A stretch of 64,000 bases of DNA from Lysinibacillus sp. BPa_S21 (lineage in GTDB: Bacteria > Bacillota > Bacilli > Bacillales_A > Planococcaceae), in contig NZ_JALIRS010000002.1 in NCBI RefSeq assembly GCF_023337795.1, positions 186,001-250,000 of the forward strand, given 5' to 3'. The notes under the pieces are model-generated. The model made no database searches, was not told the DNA's origin, and worked only from the letters and a program-made list of their open reading frames with translations. Positions 27,159-36,829 of the stretch are shown here, in pieces; within the stretch, counting starts at the first letter, position 1; each line of letters begins with the position of its first letter. The position numbers and the translations under genes are program-made.

Positions 27159-27770
27159 TTAAGTCAATCTATTCATTACATATTTCTCAAATGCTAAACG
27201 ATATTTTCGATAATTCCATTCCTTTAACACTTGAAGCCATATAAATAAACATAAAATTGCTAAAAAAATAGATTGTGGCAGGTAACATAAAGTTATCATG
27301 AATAGTATAAAGGCAATTATAAGAGAAAGCCAGTAGTAATATTCAAACGCACGAGCACTTGGATAAACTAAAAATAAGCTCGCTAAAAATACTCTGCCAC
27401 CATCCAACGGAATGATCGGTAAAACATTGATTGCTAATAGCACAAATTGCACATTAATTAGCTTAGTAGCAAGTAGTTCTGGCATAAAAAAAGCGAGGCC
27501 AATCCCTAATATTGTAGCGATTGGTCCCCCTAAGGCAATCCAAAGGAGTGACGTTGCAGGCACAACCGCTGGATTTTCAAATTCTATTTCCCCTCCGTAA
27601 GGTGTAATAATACATGATTTCACCTTAACACCACAAAGCATTGCCGTTAACAAATGACCCGCCTCATGCCACAATAACGAAAATAAAATAATGGCGTAAT
27701 AAGCAATTTGGCCAGTAAAAATCATGAAAAATACGAGAGGAATACATAGAAGATGAAGTTTAATTTTCAT
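27159..27770 (-). CDS. spoIVFB: Stage IV sporulation intramembrane metalloprotease SpoIVFB
   Basis: A 203-residue site-2 protease. The zinc site HEAGH (LLWHEAGHLLTAML) is near residue 34, and the second motif LPIIPLDGGRVF is near 125. It cleaves pro-sigma-K in the mother cell. The start at 27770 (MKIKLHLLCIPL) overlaps the spoIVFA stop codon (ATGAAAATTAA), which suggests translational coupling; the longer frame to 27800 is less likely. Shorter than B. subtilis SpoIVFB (288) because the C-terminal CBS-like domain is lacking. Confidence 0.92.
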   Translation of the reverse strand: MKIKLHLLCIPLVFFMIFTGQIAYYAIILFSLLWHEAGHLLTAMLCGVKVKSCIITPYGGEIEFENPAVVPATSLLWIALGGPIATILGIGLAFFMPELLATKLINVQFVLLAINVLPIIPLDGGRVFLASLFLVYPSARAFEYYYWLSLIIAFILFMITLCYLPQSIFLAILCLFIWLQVLKEWNYRKYRLAFEKYVMNRLT

Positions 27771-28314
27771 TGGACGCCGCTGTTTCAAGCCACTGTACAA
27801 TCTGCTCTAGACTATATTGTGTCTTATCTTTTTCAATCGAGATATAGAGTTGTCCCGCCTCTTTCATGCCGATTAAATCGTTTGCCTGCACAGTTGTATA
27901 TGGAAGTTGAGCTAAACTATCCAGCATACCATAGGATACAGTTGTCCCATCATCGTAGTTTACCGTCATTGTTTTTCCAGTATATTTTGTATGACCGGTA
28001 AAAACAACAAGACCATTCTTTCCAGCATAAACCGGTAGGCCCATGTCATATTGCAATAAAAAACCTTCCTTAAAAACTTGCGCATTGGCAAAAGATAATA
28101 GTTCAGTTTGCCCAACATCACTCGATACCAAAATTGTTGTATCCTCTTTATTTAACCAGCTTTGTCCGAGCTCACTTAAATAGGCTAAATCTGCTGATGT
28201 TGTAACAAGTTTTCGCACTGGTGTTTCCAGCACACCTTGATCCTCTAAACGTATGACAAGCATAATCGTAGCCACAAGCAGGATTGTGACCAACCATTTC
28301 CATTTTTTAAACAA
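27760..28314 (-). CDS. spoIVFA: Stage IV sporulation protein FA (M23-like)
   Basis: A 184-residue membrane protein with one N-terminal helix (WLVTILLVATIMLVI) and a C-terminal LytM/M23-like domain (VYAGKNGLVVFTGHT, VNYDDGTTVSYGMLDS) without the full metal-binding set, as in the family. SpoIVFA holds and inhibits SpoIVFB in the outer forespore membrane. It is shorter than the B. subtilis protein (264), mainly in the N-terminal cytoplasmic part. Confidence 0.9.
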   Translation of the reverse strand: MFKKWKWLVTILLVATIMLVIRLEDQGVLETPVRKLVTTSADLAYLSELGQSWLNKEDTTILVSSDVGQTELLSFANAQVFKEGFLLQYDMGLPVYAGKNGLVVFTGHTKYTGKTMTVNYDDGTTVSYGMLDSLAQLPYTTVQANDLIGMKEAGQLYISIEKDKTQYSLEQIVQWLETAASNEN

Positions 28315-28366
28315 GCCCTCATCCTTTTTTCACACTATATGAGATTGCATGTCCATTCATGCACAA

Positions 28367-28402
28367 GAAAAAAACCTTCTCGTACAAATGCACGAAAAGG
28401 TT
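28367..28402 (-). terminator. Terminator downstream of minD
   Basis: AACCTTTTCGT pairs with ACGAGAAGGTT on the minus strand, followed by seven T, just after the minD stop codon. Confidence 0.88.
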
Positions 28403-28407
28403 AATGA

Positions 28408-29205
28408 TTATCTTGAAAATAACGATTTTAGCTTTGAAAATACACCCTTATGTTCATTTTCAATTGCCATAAGAGGCACAGACTCGCCAAGTATTCTACG
28501 GGCAATATTACGATAACCTAGAGATGCTTTATTCGTAGGATCCATTACTACTGGTTCACCTTTATTGGATGATGAAATAACTTCTTCGTTATCTACGATG
28601 ATCCCTAATAAATCGATAGATAAATGTGTTGTAATTTCATTAACATCCAAAGTATCACCGCTTTTCATCATATGCTGACGAATACGGTTAATAATTAGTT
28701 TAGGTGCAGTAATGTCTTCCTGTTCCAGCAAGCCAATAATTCGATCTGCATCACGCACAGCAGAGATTTCTGGTGTTGTTACAACAATTGCATGGTCTGC
28801 ACCAGCAACAGCATTTCGATAGCCTTGTTCTATGCCCGCTGGACAGTCTATTAAAACATAATCATAATCTCTTTTTAATTCTTCTACTAAGCTCTTCATT
28901 TGCTCGGGTTTAACAGCATTTTTATCTGTCGTTTGAGCAGCAGGCAATAAAAATAGTTTCTCATCTACACGTTTATCTTTTATTAACGCTTGATGAATCT
29001 TACAACGTCCCTCAACAACGTCTACTAAATCATAAATAATTCGATTCTCAAGACCTAAAATTACGTCCAAATTACGTAGGCCAATATCAGTATCCACTAA
29101 ACATATTTTTTTACCTTGTAGTGCCAATGCAGTCCCAAGGTTAGCCGTTGTCGTTGTTTTTCCGACACCGCCTTTACCTGAAGTTATGACGATCGCTTCT
29201 CCCAC
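28408..29205 (-). CDS. minD: Septum site-determining ATPase MinD
   Basis: A 265-residue ParA-type ATPase. The GTG at 29205 (MGEAIVITSGKGGVGKTT) has AGGGAGGT eight bases upstream, so the longer frame to 29229 is rejected. The deviant Walker A is KGGVGKTT, then VDTDIGLRNLD and IDCPAGIE. The C-terminus ends in an amphipathic helix (FSKLKSLFSR) for membrane binding. It recruits MinC to block division at poles. Confidence 0.97.
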   Translation of the reverse strand: MGEAIVITSGKGGVGKTTTTANLGTALALQGKKICLVDTDIGLRNLDVILGLENRIIYDLVDVVEGRCKIHQALIKDKRVDEKLFLLPAAQTTDKNAVKPEQMKSLVEELKRDYDYVLIDCPAGIEQGYRNAVAGADHAIVVTTPEISAVRDADRIIGLLEQEDITAPKLIINRIRQHMMKSGDTLDVNEITTHLSIDLLGIIVDNEEVISSSNKGEPVVMDPTNKASLGYRNIARRILGESVPLMAIENEHKGVFSKLKSLFSR

Positions 29206-29206
29206 A

Positions 29207-29875
29207 CTAGCTACCTCCCTTAGACACATTTAAAAATGGTCGAATATTTTTTAACGCGTGAATTTGATCGTACGTAATGCGCCCGTCATAGTCAATAAAT
29301 GCACAAGTCATCTCTTCATGTTTAATTGCTTTTACATGCTCGTCCGACATTGCCTGAACCTGATCAGCGATCATGATATGTGTAGCCTCAAAACAAGATG
29401 CTGCAATGATTGCTTCCTTATTACCATGAACACCAGCATGCGCTATCCCCTTGAGTTTCCCTAGGATATACACATTGCCACCCGCTTCTACACGTCCGTT
29501 CGGATTGACATTCCCTACGATAATAATATCTCCCGGTGAACGCAGAACTTGACCCGATCTGACCACACCAAAATATGTATCTTGTTGACTTTCAATCCTT
29601 TTCTGGTTGCTCTCATGGACAGTCAGTACTTCACTTTGCACCTTAGAAACGATTAGTTGCTCTGTTTCCTGAACAATTTTGATAAGCTCTTTGATTTGTT
29701 CTTCAGAACAGTATCGATAGCCCAAATATAATTGTACATCTACTTTACTATCGATACCGCTTTCTGAAACTTTCTTTTTAAGCTCTTCTACTAAATCGAC
29801 ATACGCACATTGATCATCTAAATGAAGAACAAAACCATCCTTTGTTCCCTTCATATTAACTAACTGTTTTTTCAT
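29207..29875 (-). CDS. minC: Septum site-determining protein MinC
   Basis: A 222-residue FtsZ inhibitor. The N-terminal domain (GTKDGFVLHLDDQCAYVDLV) contacts FtsZ. The C-terminal beta-helix (GQVLRSPGDIIIVGNVNPNG, GGNVYILGKLKGIAHAG) dimerises and binds MinD. It is immediately upstream of minD, with its end next to the GTG start of minD. Confidence 0.96.
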   Translation of the reverse strand: MKKQLVNMKGTKDGFVLHLDDQCAYVDLVEELKKKVSESGIDSKVDVQLYLGYRYCSEEQIKELIKIVQETEQLIVSKVQSEVLTVHESNQKRIESQQDTYFGVVRSGQVLRSPGDIIIVGNVNPNGRVEAGGNVYILGKLKGIAHAGVHGNKEAIIAASCFEATHIMIADQVQAMSDEHVKAIKHEEMTCAFIDYDGRITYDQIHALKNIRPFLNVSKGGS

Positions 29876-29902
29876 GAATGCCTCACCCCACGTTGCTCTT
29901 TG

Positions 29903-30430
29903 TTAAGAAACTTCACGTGCTCTCTGTAAGACACGCGCATTAATTAAATACTTGAAGGCCCAACCAAGAATCATTAAAAATAGTGCATTAGCAATGATCG
30001 TCGGCAGCAGTCGTGAACGTAAGAAATCCGATAATGGAATCGTTGTAAAGTCGATAAGATAGAAGAATTGATAGAGTATAAATTCTAAAATTGCTACTAA
30101 AACAACTGAAATGGTCGTTGTCACAACTAAGTGCTGATGAATAACTTTCACAATTGACCCTGCTAGAAAACAAGTAAGCGGAAACAGTACTGAATATAAT
30201 CCAATAATATCAATGTAAAACACATCATACAAGACACCAAAAAAAAGTCCATACATTACCGCACGCTGACGGCTGTAATAGATGGATATAAATATTAAAT
30301 ATAAGATTAAAAATCTTGGAACTAAATAAAAGATTTGTCCTTTCACTTCAATCGGTGAAAGCATAGCAAACTCTGGTTCCACTAAAAATAGTAAAACTGC
30401 CACAGAGGGGATGAGAAACCGAACCATCAT
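29903..30430 (-). CDS. mreD: Rod shape-determining protein MreD
   Basis: A 175-residue protein with five or six hydrophobic segments (MVRFLIPSVAVLLFLVEP, then FGVLYDVFYIDIIGLYS, typical of MreD). It belongs to the elongasome with MreC, RodA and PBP2. The start overlaps the mreC stop codon by four bases. Confidence 0.93.
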   Translation of the reverse strand: MMVRFLIPSVAVLLFLVEPEFAMLSPIEVKGQIFYLVPRFLILYLIFISIYYSRQRAVMYGLFFGVLYDVFYIDIIGLYSVLFPLTCFLAGSIVKVIHQHLVVTTTISVVLVAILEFILYQFFYLIDFTTIPLSDFLRSRLLPTIIANALFLMILGWAFKYLINARVLQRAREVS

Positions 30431-31341
30431 TTCGCCTCCTCTTTACCCTTTTGTGGTGGATTTGTTAAATCCTCGTTGGATGTATTACCATCAGATCCAT
30501 CTATCACAGTAGCGGAACGTTTAGCAATAACAACATAGTCTAAAATTGAGAAATCAGCAGATGGTTTTACATAGGCCAGTTTTGTTAAGCCAAAATCATC
30601 TGTACTTACTTCAGTTATTTCTCCGATTGGCACATTTTTAGGGAAAATACCGCCAAGTCCTGATGAAACTACTTGCTGACCTTTTTTAACTGTTAAACTT
30701 GAATCGATTCGCTTCATGATGAGTTCATTACGCTCTTTATCATAGCCCTCGATTAAACCGTATGCTTGTTTATCTCCTTGAACCATCGCAGAAACACGAT
30801 AGTTTGGATTATTTGTATATAAAAGCTCTACCTCAGAGGTGAAAGGTGTCACTAAAGTAACTTTACCGACTAACCCTTTCGCTGTCATAACTGCCATATT
30901 TTTCTCTACACCGTGTGAAGATCCTTTATCTAAAATAATTTTTTCTTCCCACTGGTCAGGATTTCTAGCGATAACTGTGGCATGAATCGGATCATAGGCT
31001 TTTAAGCTTTCCGATTTGTCCATGAGATCCTTAAATTTCTTTATATCAGATTTCAAGTCCGATGCCTCAGCTTGTACAGCAGCAAATTCATCTAAGCGTG
31101 CTTTTAAACGTTTATTTTCTTCGTACGTGTTTAAGAGGGAATCAATACTATTAATAACACCAGTAATATAATTCGCCGGCTTCGCAACAATAGATTGTGC
31201 GACGCCGACAGTGTCTTTAATAATTTGCTCTGGTAAAGTTGCATTCGTCCGATCACGTAATGAGAAGCTAATCAATGCCACAAGAAAAACCATGCCCACG
31301 AGCAGCAGAATTAATTTCTTATTGAAAAAAAAGTGTGGCAT
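30427..31341 (-). CDS. mreC: Rod shape-determining protein MreC
   Basis: A 304-residue protein: one N-terminal membrane helix (LILLLVGMVFLVALISFSL), a coiled coil (about 70-110) and the beta-barrel domain with DKGSSHGVEKNMAV, GLVGKVTLVTPFTSEV and VVSSGLGGIFPKNVPIGEI. It links MreB to cell-wall synthases outside the membrane. The C-terminal tail is Asn/Asp rich. Confidence 0.95.
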   Translation of the reverse strand: MPHFFFNKKLILLLVGMVFLVALISFSLRDRTNATLPEQIIKDTVGVAQSIVAKPANYITGVINSIDSLLNTYEENKRLKARLDEFAAVQAEASDLKSDIKKFKDLMDKSESLKAYDPIHATVIARNPDQWEEKIILDKGSSHGVEKNMAVMTAKGLVGKVTLVTPFTSEVELLYTNNPNYRVSAMVQGDKQAYGLIEGYDKERNELIMKRIDSSLTVKKGQQVVSSGLGGIFPKNVPIGEITEVSTDDFGLTKLAYVKPSADFSILDYVVIAKRSATVIDGSDGNTSNEDLTNPPQKGKEEAK

Positions 31342-31354
31342 TGCCTAAACCTCC

Positions 31355-32374
31355 TTACCCTTTAACTTGTTGTTGACGAATTAAATCAATATGTTCTAAA
31401 GCTTTACCTGTACCAATTGCTACACAGTCAAGTGGATCTTCTGCGATAAATACTGGCATATTAGTTTCTTGGCTAATAACTTTGTCTAAATTCGTTAATA
31501 GCGCTCCACCACCTGTTAATACAATTCCGCGTTCCATTACGTCTGCAGATAATTCCGGAGGTGTTTGTTCAAGAGTTTTTCGAACACCATCAATAATAGA
31601 TGCTACCGCTTCACGTAAAGATTCAGAAATTTCCTGTGAAGAAATTTCGATTGTTTTAGGTAAACCTGTTAATAGGTCGCGTCCTCTAATTTCCATTTTT
31701 TCTTCTGGACCTTCAGCTAACGCTGTACCAATTTCCATTTTTACTGCTTCCGCAGTACGTTCACCAATTGTTAAGTTATATGATTTACGGATATACGAAA
31801 TGATGGATTGGTCCATAGCATCCCCGCCCACACGCACGGATTCACTCGTTACAATACCACCTAATGAAATAACGGCAACCTCTGTTGTACCGCCACCGAT
31901 ATCAACGACCATTGACCCTGTTGGATCCCATACTGGTAAGTTCGAACCGATTGCAGCTGCAAATGGCTCTTCAATTGTAAATGCTTCTTTAGCACCTGCT
32001 TGACGAGCAGCATCGATAACCGCACGCTGTTCAACCGATGTAATACCATAAGGCACACAAATCATAACATTCGGTTTTTTCCAGTTACCACCAGAGTTTT
32101 TACAAGCTTCTTTTAAATAGTATTCTATCATCGCTGTAGTAATATCAAAATCAGCAATAACACCATCTTTCATAGGACGGATTGCTACGATTGAGCCAGG
32201 TGTACGACCAATCATATTTTTCGCATCATTACCAACTGCAACGATATCTCCAGTTTTTGTATTTTTTGCTACAACTGAAGGTTCACGTAAAACGATCCCC
32301 TTCCCTTTAATAAACACTAATGTATTCGCTGTGCCAAGGTCAATCCCGACATCTTTACTTCCTAATCCAAACAA
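31355..32374 (-). CDS. mreB: Rod shape-determining actin-like protein MreB
   Basis: A 339-residue actin homologue starting at TTG 32374 ([19 protein letters not shown]) with AAAGGGAG eight bases upstream. Phosphate 1 motif DLGTANT, phosphate 2 [13 protein letters not shown] and adenosine motif [11 protein letters not shown] are present. It organises lateral wall synthesis. It is first in the mreBCD-minCD cluster, as in Bacillus. Confidence 0.98.
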   Translation of the reverse strand: MFGLGSKDVGIDLGTANTLVFIKGKGIVLREPSVVAKNTKTGDIVAVGNDAKNMIGRTPGSIVAIRPMKDGVIADFDITTAMIEYYLKEACKNSGGNWKKPNVMICVPYGITSVEQRAVIDAARQAGAKEAFTIEEPFAAAIGSNLPVWDPTGSMVVDIGGGTTEVAVISLGGIVTSESVRVGGDAMDQSIISYIRKSYNLTIGERTAEAVKMEIGTALAEGPEEKMEIRGRDLLTGLPKTIEISSQEISESLREAVASIIDGVRKTLEQTPPELSADVMERGIVLTGGGALLTNLDKVISQETNMPVFIAEDPLDCVAIGTGKALEHIDLIRQQQVKG

Positions 32375-32922
32375 TTTGTGTACTCCCTTTCTATTTAAGC
32401 CATACTTTCGTTGACATCAACTTACACCCGGCGCATTACACCCCGAGGCTATATCTTCATTCACTTGGTGTTAGACACCTATTGAAAAAACTACACACTC
32501 ATTTATCTCACACCTGCTGGAGTGAGAGTCTTTCTTGAACAAAGATAAAATCATACCGTTCATTATAACGGAAAAGCGCAAGAATTTGTAGTGCCACATA
32601 CCTCTTCTCGCAGAAAAGATACTATTTTAATTCCCTCCTAATTAAAAACAGTACGTATAGATTAGCATATAATTTTTATTCTTGTAAGACAACGTGTAAT
32701 AGGCTACCAATTTTTGTGAATATTATAGACATTTCTACGAATACAATAACGTTTTATAAAAAAAAAGGTTCGTTTTTATTTTTTATATTTTCTCCAAAAA
32801 CTACAAAATTATTTTATTGATTCGATTCTTCATCAAATGTTGGCATAAGCAACAATATAAGGATTCTTAAAGTAATCCGTTAACTATCTCAACAAATGTT
32901 CAAGAACTCGAAAAACTAAATC
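32375..32922. other. mreB upstream region, no gene seen
   Basis: A TATAAT on the minus strand near 32565, within ACGG...CCGT dyad sequence, may be part of the mreB promoter, but no good -35 is seen at 17 bases. The rest is AT-rich with no recognisable gene or RNA. Confidence 0.35.
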
Positions 32923-32952
32923 AAAAAAACTCTGCACAATGAATGCAGAGTT
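32922..32952 (-). terminator. Terminator of radC
   Basis: ACTCTGCA (on the minus strand) pairs with TGCAGAGT, followed by TTTTTTGA, overlapping the radC stop codon. Confidence 0.88.
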
Positions 32953-33154
32953 AAAAATAACCTTTTTCTTTCAAACTAATAAACTGATGATCACCGATGA
33001 TGAGATGATCGATTAAATCAATGCCTATAATATAACCCGCCTCTATAATTCGTCTCGTCACTTCAATATCTTCATCACTGGGTGTTGGAATGCCACTAGG
33101 ATGATTATGTGCACAAATAATAGAAGCGGCAGATCTTTTGACAGCCTCGCGAAA
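32951..33154 (-). CDS. radC: radC 3' exon (JAB-domain C-terminus)
   Basis: Encodes the last 67 residues of RadC, starting [20 protein letters not shown] and ending KEKGYF. It holds the JAB/MPN metal motif H-x-H (CAHNHPSG) plus the distal Asp (PSDEDIE). It is in frame with the 5' exon at 35635 when the intron is removed, giving the usual reading HPREI-FREAV and a 232-residue protein (B. subtilis RadC is 231). On its own the fragment has no start codon of the native protein. Confidence 0.93.
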   Translation of the reverse strand, partial: FREAVKRSAASIICAHNHPSGIPTPSDEDIEVTRRIIEAGYIIGIDLIDHLIIGDHQFISLKEKGYF

Positions 33155-35634
33155 GTAGGGTGAGAACCCAGCGCCTTGGTATATTTCTATATTAGGTTTC
33201 CAAGAACTCCCCTCCAAACCGTACGTACTCCTCTCAGAGTATACGGCTTTCCATTTACTTTAATCTAACTTGCCATTATGCAAATCGTGATGGCACGATA
33301 TACATAAAGCCATTGTTTTTCGTTTACGGGCTATCATTTTCTGTTCCCATTTTTTCTTACCTTGTAAATTCTTTAATTTTTGAATATGATGCATTTCAAG
33401 TGATACACTTGATACTCCACACCATTCACATTTTTCGGCAAGTAATCGGTCAATCAGATTTGTACGCCCTGTATAAATTAGTGTATTTTCAACTATATCA
33501 ACTGTTGGCTGTTTAATTGCATCGTTCTTTTCCATTCGTTGCTCTGTAAAATAAGCAATTCTTGGACCTTCTTTTGTTTCATATTGAATGCCGAATTCCC
33601 CATTAATCTTATATTTAGTGATAATTTTTCTAACGGTACTCTTATATTTATTCGCATACGTTTTAATCATGCTGTATTTCATCGTTTGACAGAAAGACTG
33701 TAAAACATGTACATTACTCGCTAGGCGATAGTAATTGTAATAGCCTTCTATTTCTGCATTGTATGTACGAATAATTTCAAGGTCGTCATTATGCACTAAA
33801 TACGGGCGATGAATAGGTTTCCAACTATTATTCATTCCTATTTTTAAAGCGTTTAATTGTAAGAGCTTTTGAATATATTTTTCATGTGGAACGAAAAGCT
33901 TTGTTTGATAGTTGAATTTACGCTTTTTAGTTCCGTTTGGCATTTTCATTCGATGCCAATCTCTTACGACACGAATATCATACCCAAGAAAACGGGCATT
34001 CTTTTTGCTATGAGTAATCAATGTTTTCTTAGCACTTAATTCTAGCCTTAACTGTTCTTTTAAGAACATTGTCAAGTCTTGTTTAATTTGTTCAGCTTCC
34101 TTTTTACTCCCGATGACACCAAGCATAAAATCATCTGCATAACGAACATATTTTAGACGTCGGTAATTTGGGTCGAAAAGGTCTTTACTATCATGACTTT
34201 GCAGTTCTTTATAAAGGAATTTTAATTCCTTTAAGCGTTCTTTCTTTTCCTCCTCGGATAAGGTCGCCCAATCATGTTTATTCTTACTTTTGCGATGATT
34301 AATCTTAGAAGCAAGATTATGATATGTTAAATTGTGCACTCGTTTGTCACCTTTATCATAGCTTTTCATATATTGCTCCACATATTTATCGAGTTCATTT
34401 AAATAAATATTCGATAGCAGAGGGCTGATGATTCCTCCCTGTGGTGCACCACTATAAGTTTTATGAAACACCCAATCTTCTACATAACCTGCTCGTAAAA
34501 ATTTCCAGATTAAATTGATGAATTTTTCATCATGAATTCGTCTTCTCAAAATGCTAACTAACACATGATGGTCTATATTATCGAAGAACCCTTTAATATC
34601 ACCCTCAATAAACCATCTGGTTCCCGTAAAAGTATTACGGATTTCTTTTAATGCTGTATGACAGCTAAGATTGGGTCTAAATCCATGAGAGTGTACTGAA
34701 AACTGTGGCTCATAAATGCTTTCAAGTAATCGCCGAACAACTTCTTGGACTAGTTTATCCTCGAAAGTAGGGATGCCAAGCGGTCTTGTTTTCCCATTTT
34801 TCCTTGGGATGTATGTCCGTCGTGCTGGATTTGGTTGATACGCTTGATTTTTTAATTTTTCAATGAGCTTTTCTATACGCTTTACGCTCATGCCATCAAT
34901 CGTATCTTCATTGATTCCTTTTGTATTACTGGCCTTGTTTTTATACAGTTTTACGTAAGCTTCAAAATAGAATTCTTTATTGTACAAGTTACGATATAGT
35001 CGTTCAAATACATAGCTTTCATCTCTTGCTTTGGCAGTTAGACGATTTAATACTACTTTTGGAATTCTCATAGAGCCTCCGCTCCTTCCCAATTTGGTAT
35101 TAACAGGGTAAACTGCTCCCCTTCGCCATGTACTAGGCTTTCCCTAGCGCGGACTACTACGAGAGCTCCGTTACCATATCAGATATTCAGTGTCTAAACA
35201 CATAGCCCATAAGGCATTCTGACTTAGGTAATCCCCATTTAGATTTATAAAGACTTATCGCATGTATAATGTCGGATATGACGTTCGCTCGTTACTTTTA
35301 TATGAAAGTTGGGTGAAATGGTATCACATCATCATTCTCGAAATCTTTAAGAACAATGCACATTTCAAATAGCGTAAATCATGACCTCCCGCTAAAGGTC
35401 CGAGTAGTCCCCCTTGAGCTATCATTCAAGCAGTTTAGCCTTTATCCTTATTTATACAATTCATCTCGCCATTCAGTCGTACTTTGGTCATTAAGTAACT
35501 TCTGGCTTTTCCAACATGCTACACTCCCTGATTAGTTTCCCTTTCAGATAAGTTGGTTAATGATAGGGTACAGATAGTGATATTCCCCTACTGCTGTGCG
35601 AAAGCAGATTCCTTATAAACCCTTATGGGCGCAC
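33155..35634 (-). mobile_element. Group II intron inserted in radC
   Basis: A 2480-base element in the same strand as radC. Its 5' end is GTGCGCCC (35634 downward), the group II boundary consensus, and it ends CCCTAC (33155). Near the 3' end, AAGCCGTATACTCTGAGAG (33220-33250 region) followed by AGTACGTACGGTTT is a clear domain V hairpin, and a domain VI helix follows. Domain IV carries a reverse transcriptase ORF. Removing the element restores the RadC frame exactly. All parts look intact, so it is probably splicing-competent. Confidence 0.93.
33260..35071 (-). CDS. ltrA: Group II intron reverse transcriptase/maturase (LtrA type) with HNH endonuclease
   Basis: A 603-residue protein starting at ATG 35071 (MRIPKVVLNRLTAKARDES) after GGAGCGGAGG; the longer frame begins upstream of this site. 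RT blocks: RPLGIPTFEDKLVQEVV, GFRPNLSCHTAL, FIEGDIKGFFDNIDHHVL, GAPQGGIISPLLSNIYLN and the catalytic YADDF (near residue 310). The maturase domain X follows. The C-terminal HNH zinc domain has CEWCG...MHHI...CISCHHDLH. It would help fold and splice the intron and drive retrohoming into radC-like targets. No truncation is seen. Confidence 0.96.
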   Translation of the reverse strand: MRIPKVVLNRLTAKARDESYVFERLYRNLYNKEFYFEAYVKLYKNKASNTKGINEDTIDGMSVKRIEKLIEKLKNQAYQPNPARRTYIPRKNGKTRPLGIPTFEDKLVQEVVRRLLESIYEPQFSVHSHGFRPNLSCHTALKEIRNTFTGTRWFIEGDIKGFFDNIDHHVLVSILRRRIHDEKFINLIWKFLRAGYVEDWVFHKTYSGAPQGGIISPLLSNIYLNELDKYVEQYMKSYDKGDKRVHNLTYHNLASKINHRKSKNKHDWATLSEEEKKERLKELKFLYKELQSHDSKDLFDPNYRRLKYVRYADDFMLGVIGSKKEAEQIKQDLTMFLKEQLRLELSAKKTLITHSKKNARFLGYDIRVVRDWHRMKMPNGTKKRKFNYQTKLFVPHEKYIQKLLQLNALKIGMNNSWKPIHRPYLVHNDDLEIIRTYNAEIEGYYNYYRLASNVHVLQSFCQTMKYSMIKTYANKYKSTVRKIITKYKINGEFGIQYETKEGPRIAYFTEQRMEKNDAIKQPTVDIVENTLIYTGRTNLIDRLLAEKCEWCGVSSVSLEMHHIQKLKNLQGKKKWEQKMIARKRKTMALCISCHHDLHNGKLD

Positions 35635-36129
35635 TATCTCCCTAGGATGAACAATCGAAGCGTTTAGACTGCCTATAAAAATCGTCTTCTTATGAATAAT
35701 TTGATTTTTTACATTTAAAAAAAGAACGACAAAATGTTCTTGATTCAGCGAGGTCATATCAGGCATTAAATAGGCTGCGGCATCTTGCGGTGAACGAATC
35801 GTATATTTTTCATCGCTTTGTTTCTGTGCGAGACGTCTACCAAGTTCAATGGCTGCTAATAATTGAATGGCTTTAACCTCTCCGATTCCTCTTATAGCAA
35901 CCATTTCTTCTATTGTTGCATGTTTCAAATCATGTAAACGCTCAAAAACACTTAATATGCGATTGGCAAGTACAAGAACAGACTCTTCTTTAGTGCCTGT
36001 CCTTAGTAAAATAGCCAGCAGCTCCTGATTCGATAAACTCATAGCTCCTTGTCTCCGTAGCCTCTCACGCGGTCGATCCTCTATATTAACATCTCGTATC
36101 ATCGTCCTTGGTAAAACATCATTCGGCAA
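35635..36129 (-). CDS. radC: radC 5' exon (DNA repair protein RadC N-terminus)
   Basis: Encodes 165 residues: helix-hairpin-helix region (LSNQELLAILLRTGTKEESV, GIGEVKAIQLLAAIELGRRL) and the first half of the JAB domain (EHFVVLFLNVKNQIIHKKT, GSLNASIVHPREI). The TTG at 36129 is preferred because AAGGAG lies nine bases upstream; an ATG at 36102 also fits homologues. It overlaps the context of maf, the upstream gene. The reading frame runs four codons into the intron and stops, so without splicing the product is truncated. RadC function is uncertain; it is not essential in B. subtilis. Confidence 0.92.
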
Positions 36130-36136
36130 AAAAGCC

Positions 36137-36730
36137 TCACTCCTTCGCAAATTGGATTATATTGAGTGCTACCAATTGCGTAAACAACGCTGCAAGTGGT
36201 AACCCAACAACATTGTTATAATCTCCTTCAATTCGTTTTACTAAAAGGGTTCCAGTAGTTTGAATGCCATAGCCACCTGCTTTATCAAATGGATCTCCCG
36301 AATCTACATATGCTTCGATGAGCTCCTGCGATAAATGATGAAAGACAACATTGGTCTCTTCAACGAATGTAGTTTCATTACCGTTAGGCTCAATAATGGC
36401 AACAGCTGTCATGACCGCATGACGCTTACCTGATAAGCGCAATAAGTGAGAAATTGCCTCCTCACGATTTTTCGGTTTATGGAGTAGCTCATCATCATAA
36501 ACAACAATAGTATCTGCTCCAATAATCGTGGCATTTGGAGCTTTTTTCGCCACATCACGTGTTTTTAAGAGTGCTACACCTTTTACATAATCTTGCATTG
36601 TAGTTGCCTGTACGCTTGTCTCTTCCACTTCACTAGTAATGATGTCGAATGGAAGTGATAGCATAGCAAGCAATTCCTTTCGTCTTGGTGAAGCAGAAGC
36701 AAGCACTAGCTTGTGATTTGTTTTAAACAT
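36137..36730 (-). CDS. maf: Maf nucleotide pyrophosphatase (septum formation inhibitor)
   Basis: A 197-residue Maf/HAM1-like protein: LASASPRRKELLAMLSLPFD at the N-terminus, GADTIVVYDDELLHKPK in the middle and DKAGGYGIQ in the active site. It hydrolyses non-canonical nucleotides (dTTP/UTP family) and influences septation. The order spoIIB-maf-radC-mreB is that of B. subtilis. Confidence 0.96.
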   Translation of the reverse strand: MFKTNHKLVLASASPRRKELLAMLSLPFDIITSEVEETSVQATTMQDYVKGVALLKTRDVAKKAPNATIIGADTIVVYDDELLHKPKNREEAISHLLRLSGKRHAVMTAVAIIEPNGNETTFVEETNVVFHHLSQELIEAYVDSGDPFDKAGGYGIQTTGTLLVKRIEGDYNNVVGLPLAALFTQLVALNIIQFAKE

Positions 36731-36829
36731 TATCTGACCATTCCTCCTTATTAGCTATCATAACGGAGAATTTTGGTTTTGAAAATTTTCTAAAAATCAA
36801 GATAATGCTTATTTTATTATCTTTTGCTC

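Noticed and set aside
31482-32003. 173-codon plus-strand frame opposite mreB
   Set aside because: Antisense shadow of a strongly conserved gene; no binding site.
32951-33217. Stand-alone 88-residue JAB protein
   Set aside because: It is the radC 3' exon plus intron sequence read through the 3' splice site.
33260-35071. Retron or diversity-generating reverse transcriptase
   Set aside because: Domain V, the exon boundaries and the maturase/HNH domains identify a group II intron protein.
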